Origin: Ephydatia muelleri
Taxonomy: Eukaryota; Porifera; Demospongiae; Spongillida; Spongillidae
DNA: 64,000 bases
Assembly (NCBI GenBank): GCA_013339895.1
Contig: JABACO010000047.1
Location: 62,001-126,000, forward strand
Direction: 5' to 3'
Of the stretch, positions 1 to 11,294 are shown one piece after another. A program made the position numbers and the translations under genes. Every line of letters starts with the position of its first letter. Positions within the stretch are counted from its first letter, which is position 1. The notes beneath the pieces are model-generated. The model ran no database searches, was not told the origin of the DNA, and worked only from the letters and a program-made list of their open reading frames with translations.

Positions 1-689
1 TTACAGTGAACATTTACCTGCCTTTGCCTAAAAGAAGTACTGAATTTCATAAGAAACGTATGCATATGTGTGAAGTTATATTAGTGAAAACGTACCCCCT
101 TCTTAAAAGACATACTGCATGTGTTCATGTACTTTGTTTGTGTGTAATACAACGATCATTCACCTGACGACCTTGAGAACGATTGATATTCTTAACACAA
201 CTAGTTCTGCTACAGATATGACCCAAAGGCTAGGCGACTATGTCACATGCAACTCAATGAATTCATGCAATTCTATTTTCAGTAAAACATGAGATTACTG
301 ATATTTCCTAACGTTGCGCTCAACATGCTGCCTAGCGTATTGTCGAATTTACTCTGTAGACCAATTTTAGTGTTTTTAACATTGTTTTGTCATTGGCTAG
401 AAGTTAATTACATTCGTTGGAAATCAAAGTTAAGCACCCTGCAACATCTACATATCTACATACACTGCAATGTCAATCTTACATGCTACAGTATGCTTTT
501 TTGTTTAATAATAAAGAGCATCGCAAATAAGTCCACACCCAATTAAAAAAATTTAAGGCTTATATTTAAACGAATTAAAATGTACACAAAAGCATTCACC
601 CCAGTTACAGAGATATTCAAGGTTAGTGGAATAAAGTTGTAATGTACAAGTACTATACATAAATAAATTATGTAGTTGGCGACACATAC
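1..689. other. Left-edge sequence, probably intron of the CLCN6-like gene
   Basis: AT-rich sequence downstream of the exon ending at 690. The next expected exon of the transporter was not found, so it should lie left of the window. Open frames here (for example 289-546) have no recognisable content. Confidence 0.5.
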
Positions 690-3600
690 CTCAAAGGTAC
701 CAAAGTCAACCTGGCCAGGCCTGTCAATAAATCCTTGAGAAGTCGAGGCTGACAGCAGAAGGTTGAAAGTGAAAGTAGCACAGAAGGAACAGAACAACTG
801 GAAGGAAAGTCGCATGATAACCGATCTGAAGTGCACATGCATTATATGATGCATACATAATGTATGTTCACCTGTACTTGTTTACCCATGTACATGTACA
901 TACACTCTGGCAATAGCCCTCTCAAATGAATACACACATGCACCACCTTTCCCTTCTTGTTAAACTATCCGCTTATCAGTATCAGGGCAATACCCACACT
1001 GCTCATTATCACCACGTCCTTCAGCAGCGGCACCAGACACAAACATGTATACATAATACGCATGCACACACACAACCACACACACTCAAAAAACTACGCA
1101 CCCGTTCACACCACCTTGTACAGTGAGAGGCTTGTGTATTATTAATGCTAAACTCTATTTTAACTACCAGTAATTAATATGAAGCAGTACATACCCGGTT
1201 ACAACACTAACTAAATCAACATGCTAACTAATTTAACATTCTCAGCCAGAACCACTGTCCTCCCTCCCCACCCTCCTCTCCCCTCCCCACCCTCCTCTCC
1301 CCTCCCCACCCTCCTCTCCCCTCCCCTCCCTCCTCTCCCCTCCCCTCCCTCACATCTGTCAGTTACAAAATTGACAAATATTGTACACACCGTCCTCCAC
1401 GTCAGTCCCTGGTTCCAGAATGAGGACCCTTCCTCCAGGCTGAAGAGTGTACCTCCAATTGGAGCACCAAAGGCAGCTATTTGGATCAAAGGGGCAACAA
1501 GAGGGTGAGCATTAATAAGCACTCGTGTTACTGTGTGCCCCAAAAGGGTGGGGCAGCATTAAGCAAGCATAAGTACATGTGCATTGCAATATGACTGTCA
1601 AGTTACATGGTCCACGCAATAATAATTTTTTAATTGACCTGTGATATTGAAGTTTTATCAAGTGCTGTCAATGTTGTAATGATTTTTTTTAACTGGTTAG
1701 TTATTTAGATTTCTATATTTGGACTTCATAAAATATCTTTTTCTAATAATCAGTTTCTATATTTATGGGACGAGATATCATTTAGAAGTTTTGCTTTAGG
1801 GCTAACACTTAAAAAATGCGTAAATTGAGAACAAAAAAATGTGGAAAGTTGTTATGGAATTGCTTCAAATCCCATGGAAACAACAACACCAACAATCAAT
1901 GTGGTAACAAAATATTGAGAATGTAAATCATTAAACACAAACATGTAAACCTCTAAACTAAACAGTGAAACTTTACAGATAACAAAGTGCAGGACCATGA
2001 TCACATGCAGGACCATGATCACATGCAGGACCATGATCACATGCAGGACCATGATCACATGTGCAGGACCATGATCACACAGGACCATGATCACATGCAG
2101 GACCATGATCACATGCAGGACCATGATCACATGTAGGACCTTGATCACATGCAGGACCATGATCACATGCAGGACCATGATCACATGTATCTCCACTTAA
2201 TTTGTGCAACATTGCAATATGCTTCCTCAATGCTGTCTCTGACTTCAGTACATGGGTCATTTCACAGGAAACAGGACCACCCTCAAACCGTCAACCATCT
2301 CATTCATATCCTTGCACAATTATTCTCCCTTTCAATCTACACTAAATTGCTGTATATTTGTATGCCCCAAGTTATTTGGTTTATAACTTCGGGTACACAA
2401 AGCAAATGTTGTACCTATAGAAATCTCTCTTCAAAGTGCTTAAGATTACCAAAACAATTAATGGTTGCATTCAATAAACCAAATAACTTGGGGTATACAA
2501 ATATACATGTATAGCAATTTAGTTTAGTTTGAAAAAGGGAGAATATATATGGAAAGCTGAGCAATGGTATCAATGAGATGGTGATGGTTGGTGGTCCTTT
2601 TTCCTGTGAAATGACCCATAATTACACTGCAGATTCAGACTGAAGGACTTCCCTCATCATGTAAGATACATATGGGACAGTGTCCATCACCTTGTGACTT
2701 TTTCATAATTTTCAGGACAACAAAAAGAAAAGTAACATGAAATGTATGGTTATTTATCAATTCAGTGCCTTATGATGGATACCCAATTTTAGGATGCGTA
2801 ATGATAACTTGATAAACACTCTTTGCAGTTCCACAAAATTTGAAAACTTGAAAAACTACCCTGAAGGTTGATTAATTTTGGTGGACACTGTCGCATATAT
2901 TTGTCAGTCTAACTCTCAACAAACCATCAGCACACTATATACATGTGTGTACTTACCATTAGAAATACAAGTACTTCATTAAAAACACTCCTCCCCCAAA
3001 CCACACCCTCCCCTCATTACATGCTACACCAGCTGCAGCTCCACTTGACACAAAGTCTCTTTTCTCTCTGAGGAGGTGAAGAACATGTACACTCTGTATA
3101 AATTTGTGACCCTGGGAGCTCCTCCCCTAACCAACCTGAAGTTCCTCCCCCTAAGCTTCTCCCCTGACCTACCTGTCCTGCCTGAAGTAGGGATATGGGA
3201 TGGAAAACTTCTTAACACAGGGAAGTAAGCTCCGAAGCTGTAGAAGAGAGATCACATGAGCGTATGATGTCATATGAAGTCATATGCATATGAGGACATG
3301 TATGAGGATATGAAAGACATATAAAGGACATGTGAAGACAAAAGGACATATAAGGACATGTTACGGACATATAAGGACATGTGAACGACATGTTGTACAT
3401 GTACATATGAGAACCTGTAATATTGCATGAAGCTTTGTCAAGTGCAATACATAAACGCAGGGGTGCTCAGAGCTGCACACACATACACCACACATGCCAC
3501 ACCATCAGCACACCCACCACGCGTACACACCTGCGGTAGCCCTGCTCCAATAACCGATCCAATGTAGACCATGGGTCCCTCCTGGCCAACAAAGAACCCT

Positions 3601-6600
3601 ATGGAGTACTAGACCATTCAATACACGTTTTCGACATAATGATACTATGCATATATAAATTAAAAACTATACAACTGGACAATTGCTTGTCTTTCAAATG
3701 CCTTTGGCTAACCATTCATATTTTGACATACACTTCTAAATTTAAAATTAAATTTTCGTCCCTTACATGTACATTGTCTCACTGGGAACAATGCTAAGGG
3801 TGTGTTACCTCTAGGAGTTCAAACCTTCAGCATCTTTCAGCAGGAGTGTGCAGGTCACTTCGTGTAAAAGTCCTGTCATTATTGAACTGTTCTGTTAGTT
3901 AATCTTTACTTTACTCATTACAAAGATAAGCTGTGCAAAATCCGTGTACCATTTCCATGGTTGCTTCGTGCCAATGATTTAGACAAATCACATTCCACTG
4001 AATGTGAGGTAGGCTAGTTGCATAAACTATTGGCGGGAATCAAGTGGGAAAACGTTCACGCGCTTTGCTCAGCTATATCGTATAGATCTTCATAAGGGTG
4101 ATGTAAAAATTAACAAACAGAACTATTCAATAACCATACACAGACGGTGTACCGATTTTAAAACAATTTGCACGCTTCTGCCAAAAGATATTTAAGTTTT
4201 GTACCCCTAGGGGTAACACCTCTCATTTCATGTTCCATAGGGAAAAAATATATGAGACAAAACTTTTAAATATACGGGTGGTGTAGCTACCTGTACATGT
4301 AGATATACAGAAAGTAGGGATTCCATAAGTCCAAATAAATCTTATCACATGACCAGTCACATGAAATCACATGTACCATACCTGCAGATACACTGAGCAG
4401 AACACCAACTGCCTTTGACACAAGGCCACCAATCCTAGCCACACGAGGCACCTACAGACCAAGTGAAACACACTCGTCGTCAACCACTCACTGGCCACAC
4501 CCACTGCACACACACTGCTTGCTGACCACGCCCACCGCACACACTGCTCACAGGCCACGCCCACTGCACAAACACTCACTTTGACTCCATTCAGGTAGCA
4601 CTTGATCTCAGGCACACCACTCCCTCCAGATATGGGCTGAGACAGAACAAACACAGTGACCGAACAAATAGCCAGTGCTATCCCCTCCCCCAACCACCCC
4701 CTCTCCCCCACATACACAAAGTATATTCATACACACGCAGATATGCTCGCACATGTACCTCTATGGCTGTTACTATTGCAGAGAGCAGTGCAAAGCCAAC
4801 ATTGAAGGCCAGCAGGACAAGGAAGGAGTAAACCATTGTGCCCTGAGGCAGGGTACTATCCAGTACTGCAGAGGTGGGAGGGACCGGGCATGATGTTACA
4901 TGGTACTGGAGACCTGGCATGATGTCATATGGTACTGGGGACCAGGCATGATGTCATATGGTTATGGGGACCATGCATGATGTAATATGGTACTGGGGAC
5001 TAGGCATGATATCACATGGTACTGGGGACCAGGCATGATGTCATATAGTACAGGGGACAAGGCAGGATCTCATGTGGTGGAGAAGCACAGGTACTAAAGA
5101 ACCCGTACAGTGTTTTAAACACTAAGACATGTGCAGAAGAAACCATTGTCAGTTGGACTGGGAAAAAATCAGTGTCTGTGCTGTTAATGCAATTTGCCCT
5201 TGTGGTAGTCACCCTCGGGGGGCAATGGCATCACATACGCGGGCCCCCTCTAGAGATAAATCACTCCAAGACCAGAATTAGCAAAAGAAGCCATCCACCT
5301 GACACCCTGACGTTCCTGCTGATAACAAATGAGGAGCCCCATCATAAAGAGCTATGGCCCCATCATAAAGAGCTATGGCCCCATCATAAAGAGCTATGGC
5401 CAGTTCTCGTAACGGGCTTTCTCAGGTAGAGGTGTAGGTGATTCCCATACAAGGGAATAACAATATGGCAGAACTGTCAATATTAGAAACTTGCTCAGGT
5501 ACAGAGTATGTACATGTAGCTAGCAGGTACAGAGTATGCACATGTAGCTAGCAGGTGCTGTGTATGTACATGTAGCTAGCAGATACTGTGTATGTACATG
5601 TAGCTAGCAGGTACTGTGTATGTACATGTAGCTAGCAGATAGTATGCACATGTAGCTAGCAGGTACAGAGTATGCACATGTAGCTAGCAGGTACTGTGTA
5701 TGTACATGTAGCTAGCAGATACTGTGTATGTACATGTAGCTAGCAGGTACTGTGTATGTACATGTAGCTAGCAGATAGTATGCACATGTAGCTAGCAGGT
5801 ACAGAGTATGCACATGTAGCTAGCAGGTACTGTGTATGTACATGTAGCTAGCAGATACTGTGTATGTACATGTAGCTAGCAGGTACTGTGTATGTACATG
5901 TAGCTAGCAGATAGTATGCACATGTAGCTAGCAGGTACAGAGTATGCACATGTAGCTAGCAGGTGCTGTGTATGTACATGTAGCTAGCAGATACTGTGTA
6001 TGTACATGTAGCTAGCAGGTACTGTGTATGTACATGTAGCTAGCAGATAGTATGCACATGTAGCTAGCAGGTACAGAGTATGCACATGTAGCTAGCAGGT
6101 ACTGTGTATGTACATGTAGCTAGCAGGTACTGTGTACGCACATGTAGCTAGCAGGTACTGTGTACGTACATGTAGCTAGCAGGTACTGTGTATGTACATG
6201 TAGCTAGCAGGTACAGAGTATGCACATGTAGCTAGCAGGTACTGTGTATGTACATGTAGCTAGCAGATACTGTGTACGCACATGTAGCTAGCAGGTACTG
6301 TGTACGTACATGTAGCTAGCAGGTACTGTGTATGTACATGTAGCTAGCAGGTACAGAGTATGCACATGTAGCTAGCAGGTACTGTGTATGTACATGTAGC
6401 TAGCAGGTACTGTGTACGTACATGTAGCTAGCAGGTACTGTGTATGTACATTGCTCACCACAGGGCACACTGAACAACTGCACATATACATGTACAGCAA
6501 TTTATTAGTAATTTTTAAAAGAGAGAACTATACTTTTAAAACAGCTCTGACACAACATGATGCAATCATTTGTGTGTTCAGCATAACATGTACAGCTGTA

Positions 6601-7840
6601 TGTTTACACCCACAGGTCTACGTTGCCCCCCCCCCCCCCCTCCCCTTTCCATGTTGTATCAGATGGAACACATCACACACACATTGAATCCAACTTCCCT
6701 CTCAACTAAACCAAACAACTCTCGAGCCCCTCCCACCACATTATCCACGATCTAAGCCCCTCCCCCCAGCAATGCATACCTCTGGAGAACACGCTGAACT
6801 TGAGCCTAAGCAAATTCCTCATGCCGAGGTCCAGCAGGAATGCAACCAGCCCTGTCAGGAATCCAATCACACCTACGACCACCCACCTCATGACTGCTGT
6901 GTGCCAGTAGGTCTATTGTGGTGGGGGAGGGGAGGGGGGGGAGGGGGAGGGGAGGGGGGGAGGGGAGGGGAGGGGAGGGGGAGGGGAGGGGAGGGGAGGG
7001 GGGAGGGGAGGGGAGGGGGGGAGGGGAGGGGAGGGGGGGAGGGGAGGGGAGGGGGGAGGGGAGGGGGGAGGGAGGGGAGGGGGGAGGGGAGGGGGGGAGG
7101 GGAGGGAGGGGGGGAGGGGAGGGGAGGGGGGGAGGGAGGGGAGGGGGGGAGGGGAGGGGGGAGGGAGGGGAGGGGGGGAGGGGAGGGGGGGAGGGGAGGG
7201 GAGGGGGGGAGGGTGTGAGGCAGTAGGTCTATTGTGGTGGGGGGAGGGTGGGTGTGAGCCAGTAGGTTAGGTCACCTAACCTTCTGGTACCCCAGGCTAG
7301 CAGCTTTTGGGGGGGGGGGGGGGGGGGCACTAATATTTGGAATGAGACACTTACGTATTTGGTATACCCGCGAAGCATCCTCTTGTATGGAACATTGTAG
7401 CATATGTCGTAATCCAGACTCTGGTCACCACCACCATCACGGAGGAGGGGGGGGCAAGGCATATGGTTAAACAGGAGATGTGCATTTCATTCTCTCATGT
7501 ACTGTGCCTAATATCACAGCCTATAAAAACACACTGCGGGCCTAAATTGTAGTCACGCACGGCCTATACACACAATGCGGCAAACATCCCGGCCTACACA
7601 TTACAAGCTTACATCATAGTTGTTCTTCTTGACGACAGGTGTTGGCGTTGGTTCGTCAAGGTTTAGATACGGGCCTCCGAATGGACTGACCAGGGGTACG
7701 GCCTCGTTATCCCTACTCAGCTGTCGAAATGAGGGTGGTGGGGGTAGAGGGAACGATACATGCGGTAAGGGGCGTGGTGAGGGGGGGGGGGGGGGGAGGC
7801 TGCGACTCTCCGTGTGAGGAAGAAATGAAACGGTACCAAG
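690..7840 (-). CDS. CLCN6-like: CLCN6-like chloride/proton transporter, N-terminal half (11 exons, partial)
   Basis: A member of the CLC family of chloride/proton exchangers, closest by motif to animal ClC-6, which is known from endosomal membranes. Exons on the minus strand with GT/AG borders and matching phases: 7613 back to about 7840, 7355-7420, 6780-6912, 4759-4865, 4580-4636, 4382-4451, 3531-3598, 3173-3237, 3021-3067, 1391-1476, 690-797. Seen in order: SLDYDICYN near the N-terminus, the first membrane helix ([19 protein letters not shown]), the selectivity stretch [16 protein letters not shown], the gating-glutamate motif as GQEGPMV (usually GKEGP), [11 protein letters not shown], then [19 protein letters not shown], which is the ClC-6 form. 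The glutamate of GQEGP is kept; lysine is replaced by glutamine. The first exon is open without a methionine, so the start lies further upstream or in another exon. The C-terminal helices and CBS domains lie beyond the left edge. I saw no frame break. Confidence 0.92.
1255..1350. repeat. C/T-rich tandem repeat (CCCTCCCCACCCTCCTCT type)
   Basis: About five units of an 18 bp pyrimidine-rich motif lie just downstream (gene sense) of the 1391-1476 exon donor, inside the CLCN6-like intron. On the minus strand the tract is G/A-rich. Confidence 0.85.
1985..2190. repeat. 18 bp minisatellite (ATGCAGGACCATGATCAC)
   Basis: About eleven copies, with single-base changes and small insertions. Each unit contains TGATCA. 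It lies in the intron between the exons at 1391-1476 and 3021-3067. Confidence 0.93.
2248..2622. mobile_element. Foldback (MITE-like) element, about 375 bp
   Basis: Long inverted arms: 2254 onward (GGGTCATTTCACAGGAAA) pairs with 2590-2620, and CCCCAAGTTATTTGGTTTAT near 2365 pairs with AAACCAAATAACTTGGGG near 2475. The arms are about 125 bp around a short loop. It has no coding capacity and lies in a CLCN6-like intron. Confidence 0.75.
3285..3400. repeat. Short degenerate GGACATRT-type tandem repeat
   Basis: Repeated GGACATATA/GGACATGTGA-like words of about 10-20 bp, directly upstream (gene sense) of the 3173-3237 exon acceptor. Confidence 0.6.
3772..4262. mobile_element. Candidate foldback element with TTGTCTCA ends
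   Basis: TTGTCTCACTGGGAAC near 3774 is mirrored by the inverse near 4255. Inside, GTGTTACCTCTAGG near 3800 is mirrored by CCTAGGGGTAACAC near 4205. The interior shares words with the 820 bp TGGGACAG elements elsewhere in the window. It lies in a CLCN6-like intron. Confidence 0.5.
4900..5060. repeat. 29 bp minisatellite (GGTACTGGGGACCAGGCATG type)
   Basis: Five to six copies of a unit containing GGTACTGGGGAC and GGCATGATGTCATAT, just upstream (gene sense) of the 4759-4865 exon. Confidence 0.85.
5337..5402. repeat. 20 bp direct repeat, three copies (CCCATCATAAAGAGCTATGG)
   Basis: Three perfect or near-perfect tandem copies in the large intron between the exons at 4759-4865 and 6780-6912. Confidence 0.9.
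5496..6455. repeat. 28 bp satellite with higher-order structure
   Basis: More than thirty units of a 28 bp motif with core ACATGTAGCTAGCAG. From about 5524 to 6075 the variants recur in fixed order (GTACAGAGTATGC, GTACTGTG, ATACTGTG, GTACTGTG, then a short ATAGTATGC unit), giving a higher-order block of about 136 bp repeated four times; order is looser afterwards. Repeats abut with no unique spacers, so this is not a CRISPR array. Confidence 0.95.
6906..7245. repeat. Polypurine (GGGGA)n tract beside a splice acceptor
   Basis: About 300 bp of G with single A, flanked by two copies of CAGTAGGTCTATTGTGGTGG (6905 and about 7220). On the gene strand it is a giant pyrimidine tract ending in the acceptor CACAATAG at 6913, and the flanking duplication carries a second copy of that acceptor. 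Confidence 0.9.
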
Positions 7841-8690
7841 GAAACGTACACAGGAGGATAAGGGGATGAGGGGGGGGGGGAGGGTGGATGTGCAGCTGAG
7901 TAAGTTCGCACATCCACATTAAAGAAAACCTACTGGGCATCGCTCGAAGGTATTATATAAGTCGGCCTCGTATGGTAAAGGGCCTGCGTTAGCCTAATCG
8001 CTCCCATTGAAGGTATACAAGCGTGCACGTGCTAGCGCGCCGGTCCAGCTCCCACGTAAGTCGACTCCTTTATTTTTGGCAACGAAACTGACACACCTTC
8101 CCGCTAGGATTGGTCCCTTCCTCCCGCCCACTGCAGAAATACTTACTGATAGGGTTCCTTCCTCCCGCGACATCTTTCAATATCGTTGTGGGCGTCAAAC
8201 TATAGAAGTGTCCGTCACCTAGATAGTGTGATCACATGTCACTGGCCCCGCCCCTCTGCATAAGATGAAGTCATTTGTTAAAATGTGTATGCAAATATGA
8301 CATTTCTGCTACGGGAAATGAAAGCTTTATATTTACTACCCCTATACAGTGTTGATGTTACATTGTACTAACACATTTGCTTAATACCACTTGCTAGGTA
8401 AAGTCATGAACTCCAAGGGCTGCTAAACCTTCACCTGGTACGAGCTAATGGCATTGCCATCCTTTCCCGTAGCATCTATCAATGTGATATAGTGAAGGAT
8501 TAACATTGTGTATTCCTTTCGTATATAGCCTATAGTTGTGTGCAATGTAAGCGTTGATGCCATATTCTTGTATCGGAACCAGGTTCCATATAGGAATCCT
8601 GCAGTATGATGAATGTCATTAAAAATTTGTTTAGTTCCTATTGATCGGGTCGTGAATAACGTTAAGAAACGTCGAGAGTTAAAAACAATG
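7841..8690. other. Region upstream of the CLCN6-like gene, no gene seen
   Basis: Sequence of mixed composition with a G-run at 7871-7880 and a CCCCGCCCC box near 8243. It may include the promoter and first exon of the CLCN6-like gene, but no start could be fixed. Confidence 0.4.
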
Positions 8691-8694
8691 TTGG

Positions 8695-8850
8695 AGTGAC
8701 TGCAGCTCATCCTTTTGCACAAGATGGTGACTGTGGCTCATCCTTCTGCACAAGATGGTGACTGTGGCACATCCTTCTGCACAAGATGGTCATCCTTCTG
8801 CACAAGATGGTGACTGTGGCACATCCTTCTGCACAAGATGGTGACTGCAG
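8695..8850. repeat. About 31 bp minisatellite (CACAAGATGGTGACTGTGGC type)
   Basis: Five units, one shortened, of a motif containing CATCCTTCTGCACAAGATGG. Confidence 0.88.
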
Positions 8851-9179
8851 CTCACAAGATAGCAGTGGTGTTGGGTCCCTAGTGACGTTACTTGCAGACT
8901 GTCATGAACTAATTTTAATTACAATGTTAATGTGTAAAATGCCGTACACCCTGCTAGGAGCGAGATGAAAGCAAAGCAAAGCAACTGAATGGGTTCACAA
9001 CCTGAGCTACAAGAAAAAGGATCATATTGCGTTCATTTGGGAACTCAGACCAAAGTGGTTGGTTTATGGAATTATACAAGTGCAACCATTAGCATTAGCA
9101 TGGAGCCACACATGCAAGTAATGTTTTTCCCTATACCCATCGGCCCATGACTAGTGGCAAGAAGCAATAGCCAACATGG

Positions 9180-9645
9180 TTTGCTTTAGAACTTACATAA
9201 GAGGCATCCATCTAATTCTACCTGCTGTGAAAAAGGTGTGTGATGTATGTGATGTTATGTTTTTCAGCTATTTTTAATGTCTGATAGAAGTTCTTGCGCT
9301 CTGTGTTCTTGCCTCCCCTTAACACAGCATCCATTAAATGGGTCACTCTTAAGGGTTGGTCCAGTGCATGGCATTGCATCCCCAATAGTCACCTGTCCAT
9401 GTCTCCTAGGCCTGTGACAACAAGGAAGAGTCACCAGATTGTCTGGATTTGCTTTAGAACTTACCATCCATCTCAAGTTAACATGCAGCAATATTCCACT
9501 GGAAGTCACTTACACAAGTTGGTCCACCTTTGGGGCCTCTATACCCTGTGGGCTGTGGCAGCAAGGAACATGCAACAGAATCCCAGATTGTCTAGTCTGA
9601 ATCTGCTTAAGAACCACGAATGATGGCATCCATCTGTAGTGAAAA
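9180..9645. repeat. Degenerate long tandem repeat
   Basis: The phrases TTGCTTTAGAACTTAC, GGCATCCATCT, CCAGATTGTCT and GTTGGTCCA recur in the same order two to three times, suggesting decayed units of 115-200 bp. No coding content was recognised. Confidence 0.6.
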
Positions 9646-9698
9646 GCCTATATTAAATAATTTCATATCCTACACGTTTGTCCAGTTGGGTAACCACC

Positions 9699-10113
9699 AA
9701 ATTTGTCTTAGCCATCCACAGAGAGCTGTCACAGCCAATTGATAGCCATGATGGAGCATGGGAGAGCTGCTATGTCCAGTAGCCATGATGGAACATGGGA
9801 GAGCTGCTATGTCCAGTAGCTATGATGGAGCATGGGAGAGCTTCTATGTCCAGTAGCCATGATGGAGCATGGGAGAGCTGTTATGTCCAGTAGCCATGAT
9901 GGAACATGGAAGAGCTGCTATGTCCAGTAGCCATGGACATAGCAGCTCTGCCGATGGTCCAATTTACTGACTCATGAGGCTCTTGGTGCCAAAAAGTTAC
10001 AAAAGAGACAAAAAGCTGTGAGAGATGGCAGAGGCTGACAACAGAGTTGAGTAAAAGATGGCCATCGTGATCAATTGGCTGTGACAGCTCTCTGTGGAAG
10101 GCTAAGACAAATT
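9699..10113. mobile_element. 415 bp foldback element with internal minisatellite
   Basis: Inverted ends of about 45 bp with one mismatch: AAATTTGTCTTAGCC at 9699 is mirrored at 10099-10113, continuing through AGAGAGCTGTCACAGCCAAT. Between them, 9745-9945 holds five to six copies of a 37 bp unit (GAGCATGGGAGAGCTGCTAT). Confidence 0.85.
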
Positions 10114-10186
10114 TATGATTGTTACGTCAGGAGGAGAAACTTTAGAATCAGTTGAAAATTTCAACAGCCACTTTGTAAGGTGGTTA

Positions 10187-10530
10187 CCTTACAAGGTTGT
10201 GCAGTGGCCTCATACGCCTTACAAGGTTGTGCAGTGGCCTCATATGCCTTACAAGGTTGTGCAGTGGCCTCATACGCCTTACAAGGTTGTGCAGTGGCCT
10301 CATATGCCTTACAAGGTTGTGCAGTGGCCTCATACGCCTTACAAGGTTGTGCAGTGGCCTCATATGCCTTACAAGGTTGTGCAGTGGCCAGATACACCTT
10401 ACAAGGTTGTGCAGTGGCCTCATACGCCTTACAAGGTTGTGCAGTGGCCTCATACGCCTTACAAGGTTGTGCAGTGGCCTCTTACGCCTTACAAAGTTGT
10501 GCAGTGGCCTCATACGCATTACAAGATTGT
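10187..10530. repeat. 30 bp minisatellite (GCAGTGGCCTCATACGCCTT type)
   Basis: Eleven copies. Because 30 is a multiple of three and the unit lacks stops in several frames, it produces long spurious reading frames on both strands. Confidence 0.95.
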
Positions 10531-10701
10531 GCTTCCCATTCTACTGAATACCTTGCACTTGTCCTGATTGGTGTGGATTAACAAGTCTAACTATTTTCCC
10601 CCGAGCTTATCATGGCGCGATGATGAACCTTTGCAATCATTCCTAGAGATGGTCATATGGAGAATTCATATGGCTGATTTGGCTGTAAGAACCTGTAGGG
10701 C

Positions 10702-10862
10702 CAGCTATTTTGGAAGAGTAAAATTTTTGGAATGATCATTTTGTAGCAGTTGTACATGGAACATGACTCCATTTGGAGGTCTCTGTGCACTGTACCTACA
10801 TCCTCCTACCTTTAACAATGGTAAATCTATGTTATAGAATTTGTGTTCCAAAATAGCTGGTA
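10702..10862. mobile_element. Small inverted-repeat element
   Basis: CCAGCTATTTTGGAA near 10700 is mirrored by TTCCAAAATAGCTGG near 10850. About 160 bp, non-coding. The following 430 bp to the next gene are AT-rich with nothing recognisable. Confidence 0.6.
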
Positions 10863-11294
10863 TTAAACCCTCTCGATTTACCTAAGATAGTATTTTTGTA
10901 TTTGCATTTATTAATTTATCAATAGTTACAAATCAACTATATTACCATTTGACATTATAAAAATGAAAATGAATAGTTCAGCCCGCCCGCATCCTTTTAA
11001 AAAGGTGGACAAGAAACTAACGATCAATTTTGCATGGTTGTCTACTACAGTTAGCTATTTCGTTCTGTTTACTAAATTAACTTAGCACTCTTACTTTTAT
11101 GGGTCTTCCCTACATGCTAGGTTTAGACTTGAAATCCATACCTCAAATATTCAAATTAGATATCCTTATGTACTTGAATAAATAAACACCAGCAGAATAT
11201 ATGGAAGCAATATGCATAAATAGTGATGCACAAGAAGGTCATGACTTCCTTGCATTCAACGGGGTAGTGATACACGTGGAAAACCTATTTATCA

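Noticed and set aside
5496-6455. CRISPR-like array
   Set aside because: The 28 bp repeats are directly adjacent with no unique spacers, and the window is eukaryotic; it is a satellite.
6772-7226. Gly/Arg/Glu-rich frames of 100-148 codons
   Set aside because: They translate the (GGGGA)n tract; the real coding sequence here is the minus-strand CLCN6-like exon at 6780-6912.
10115-10581. Several long overlapping open frames on both strands
   Set aside because: All derive from the 30 bp minisatellite, whose unit has no stop in several frames.
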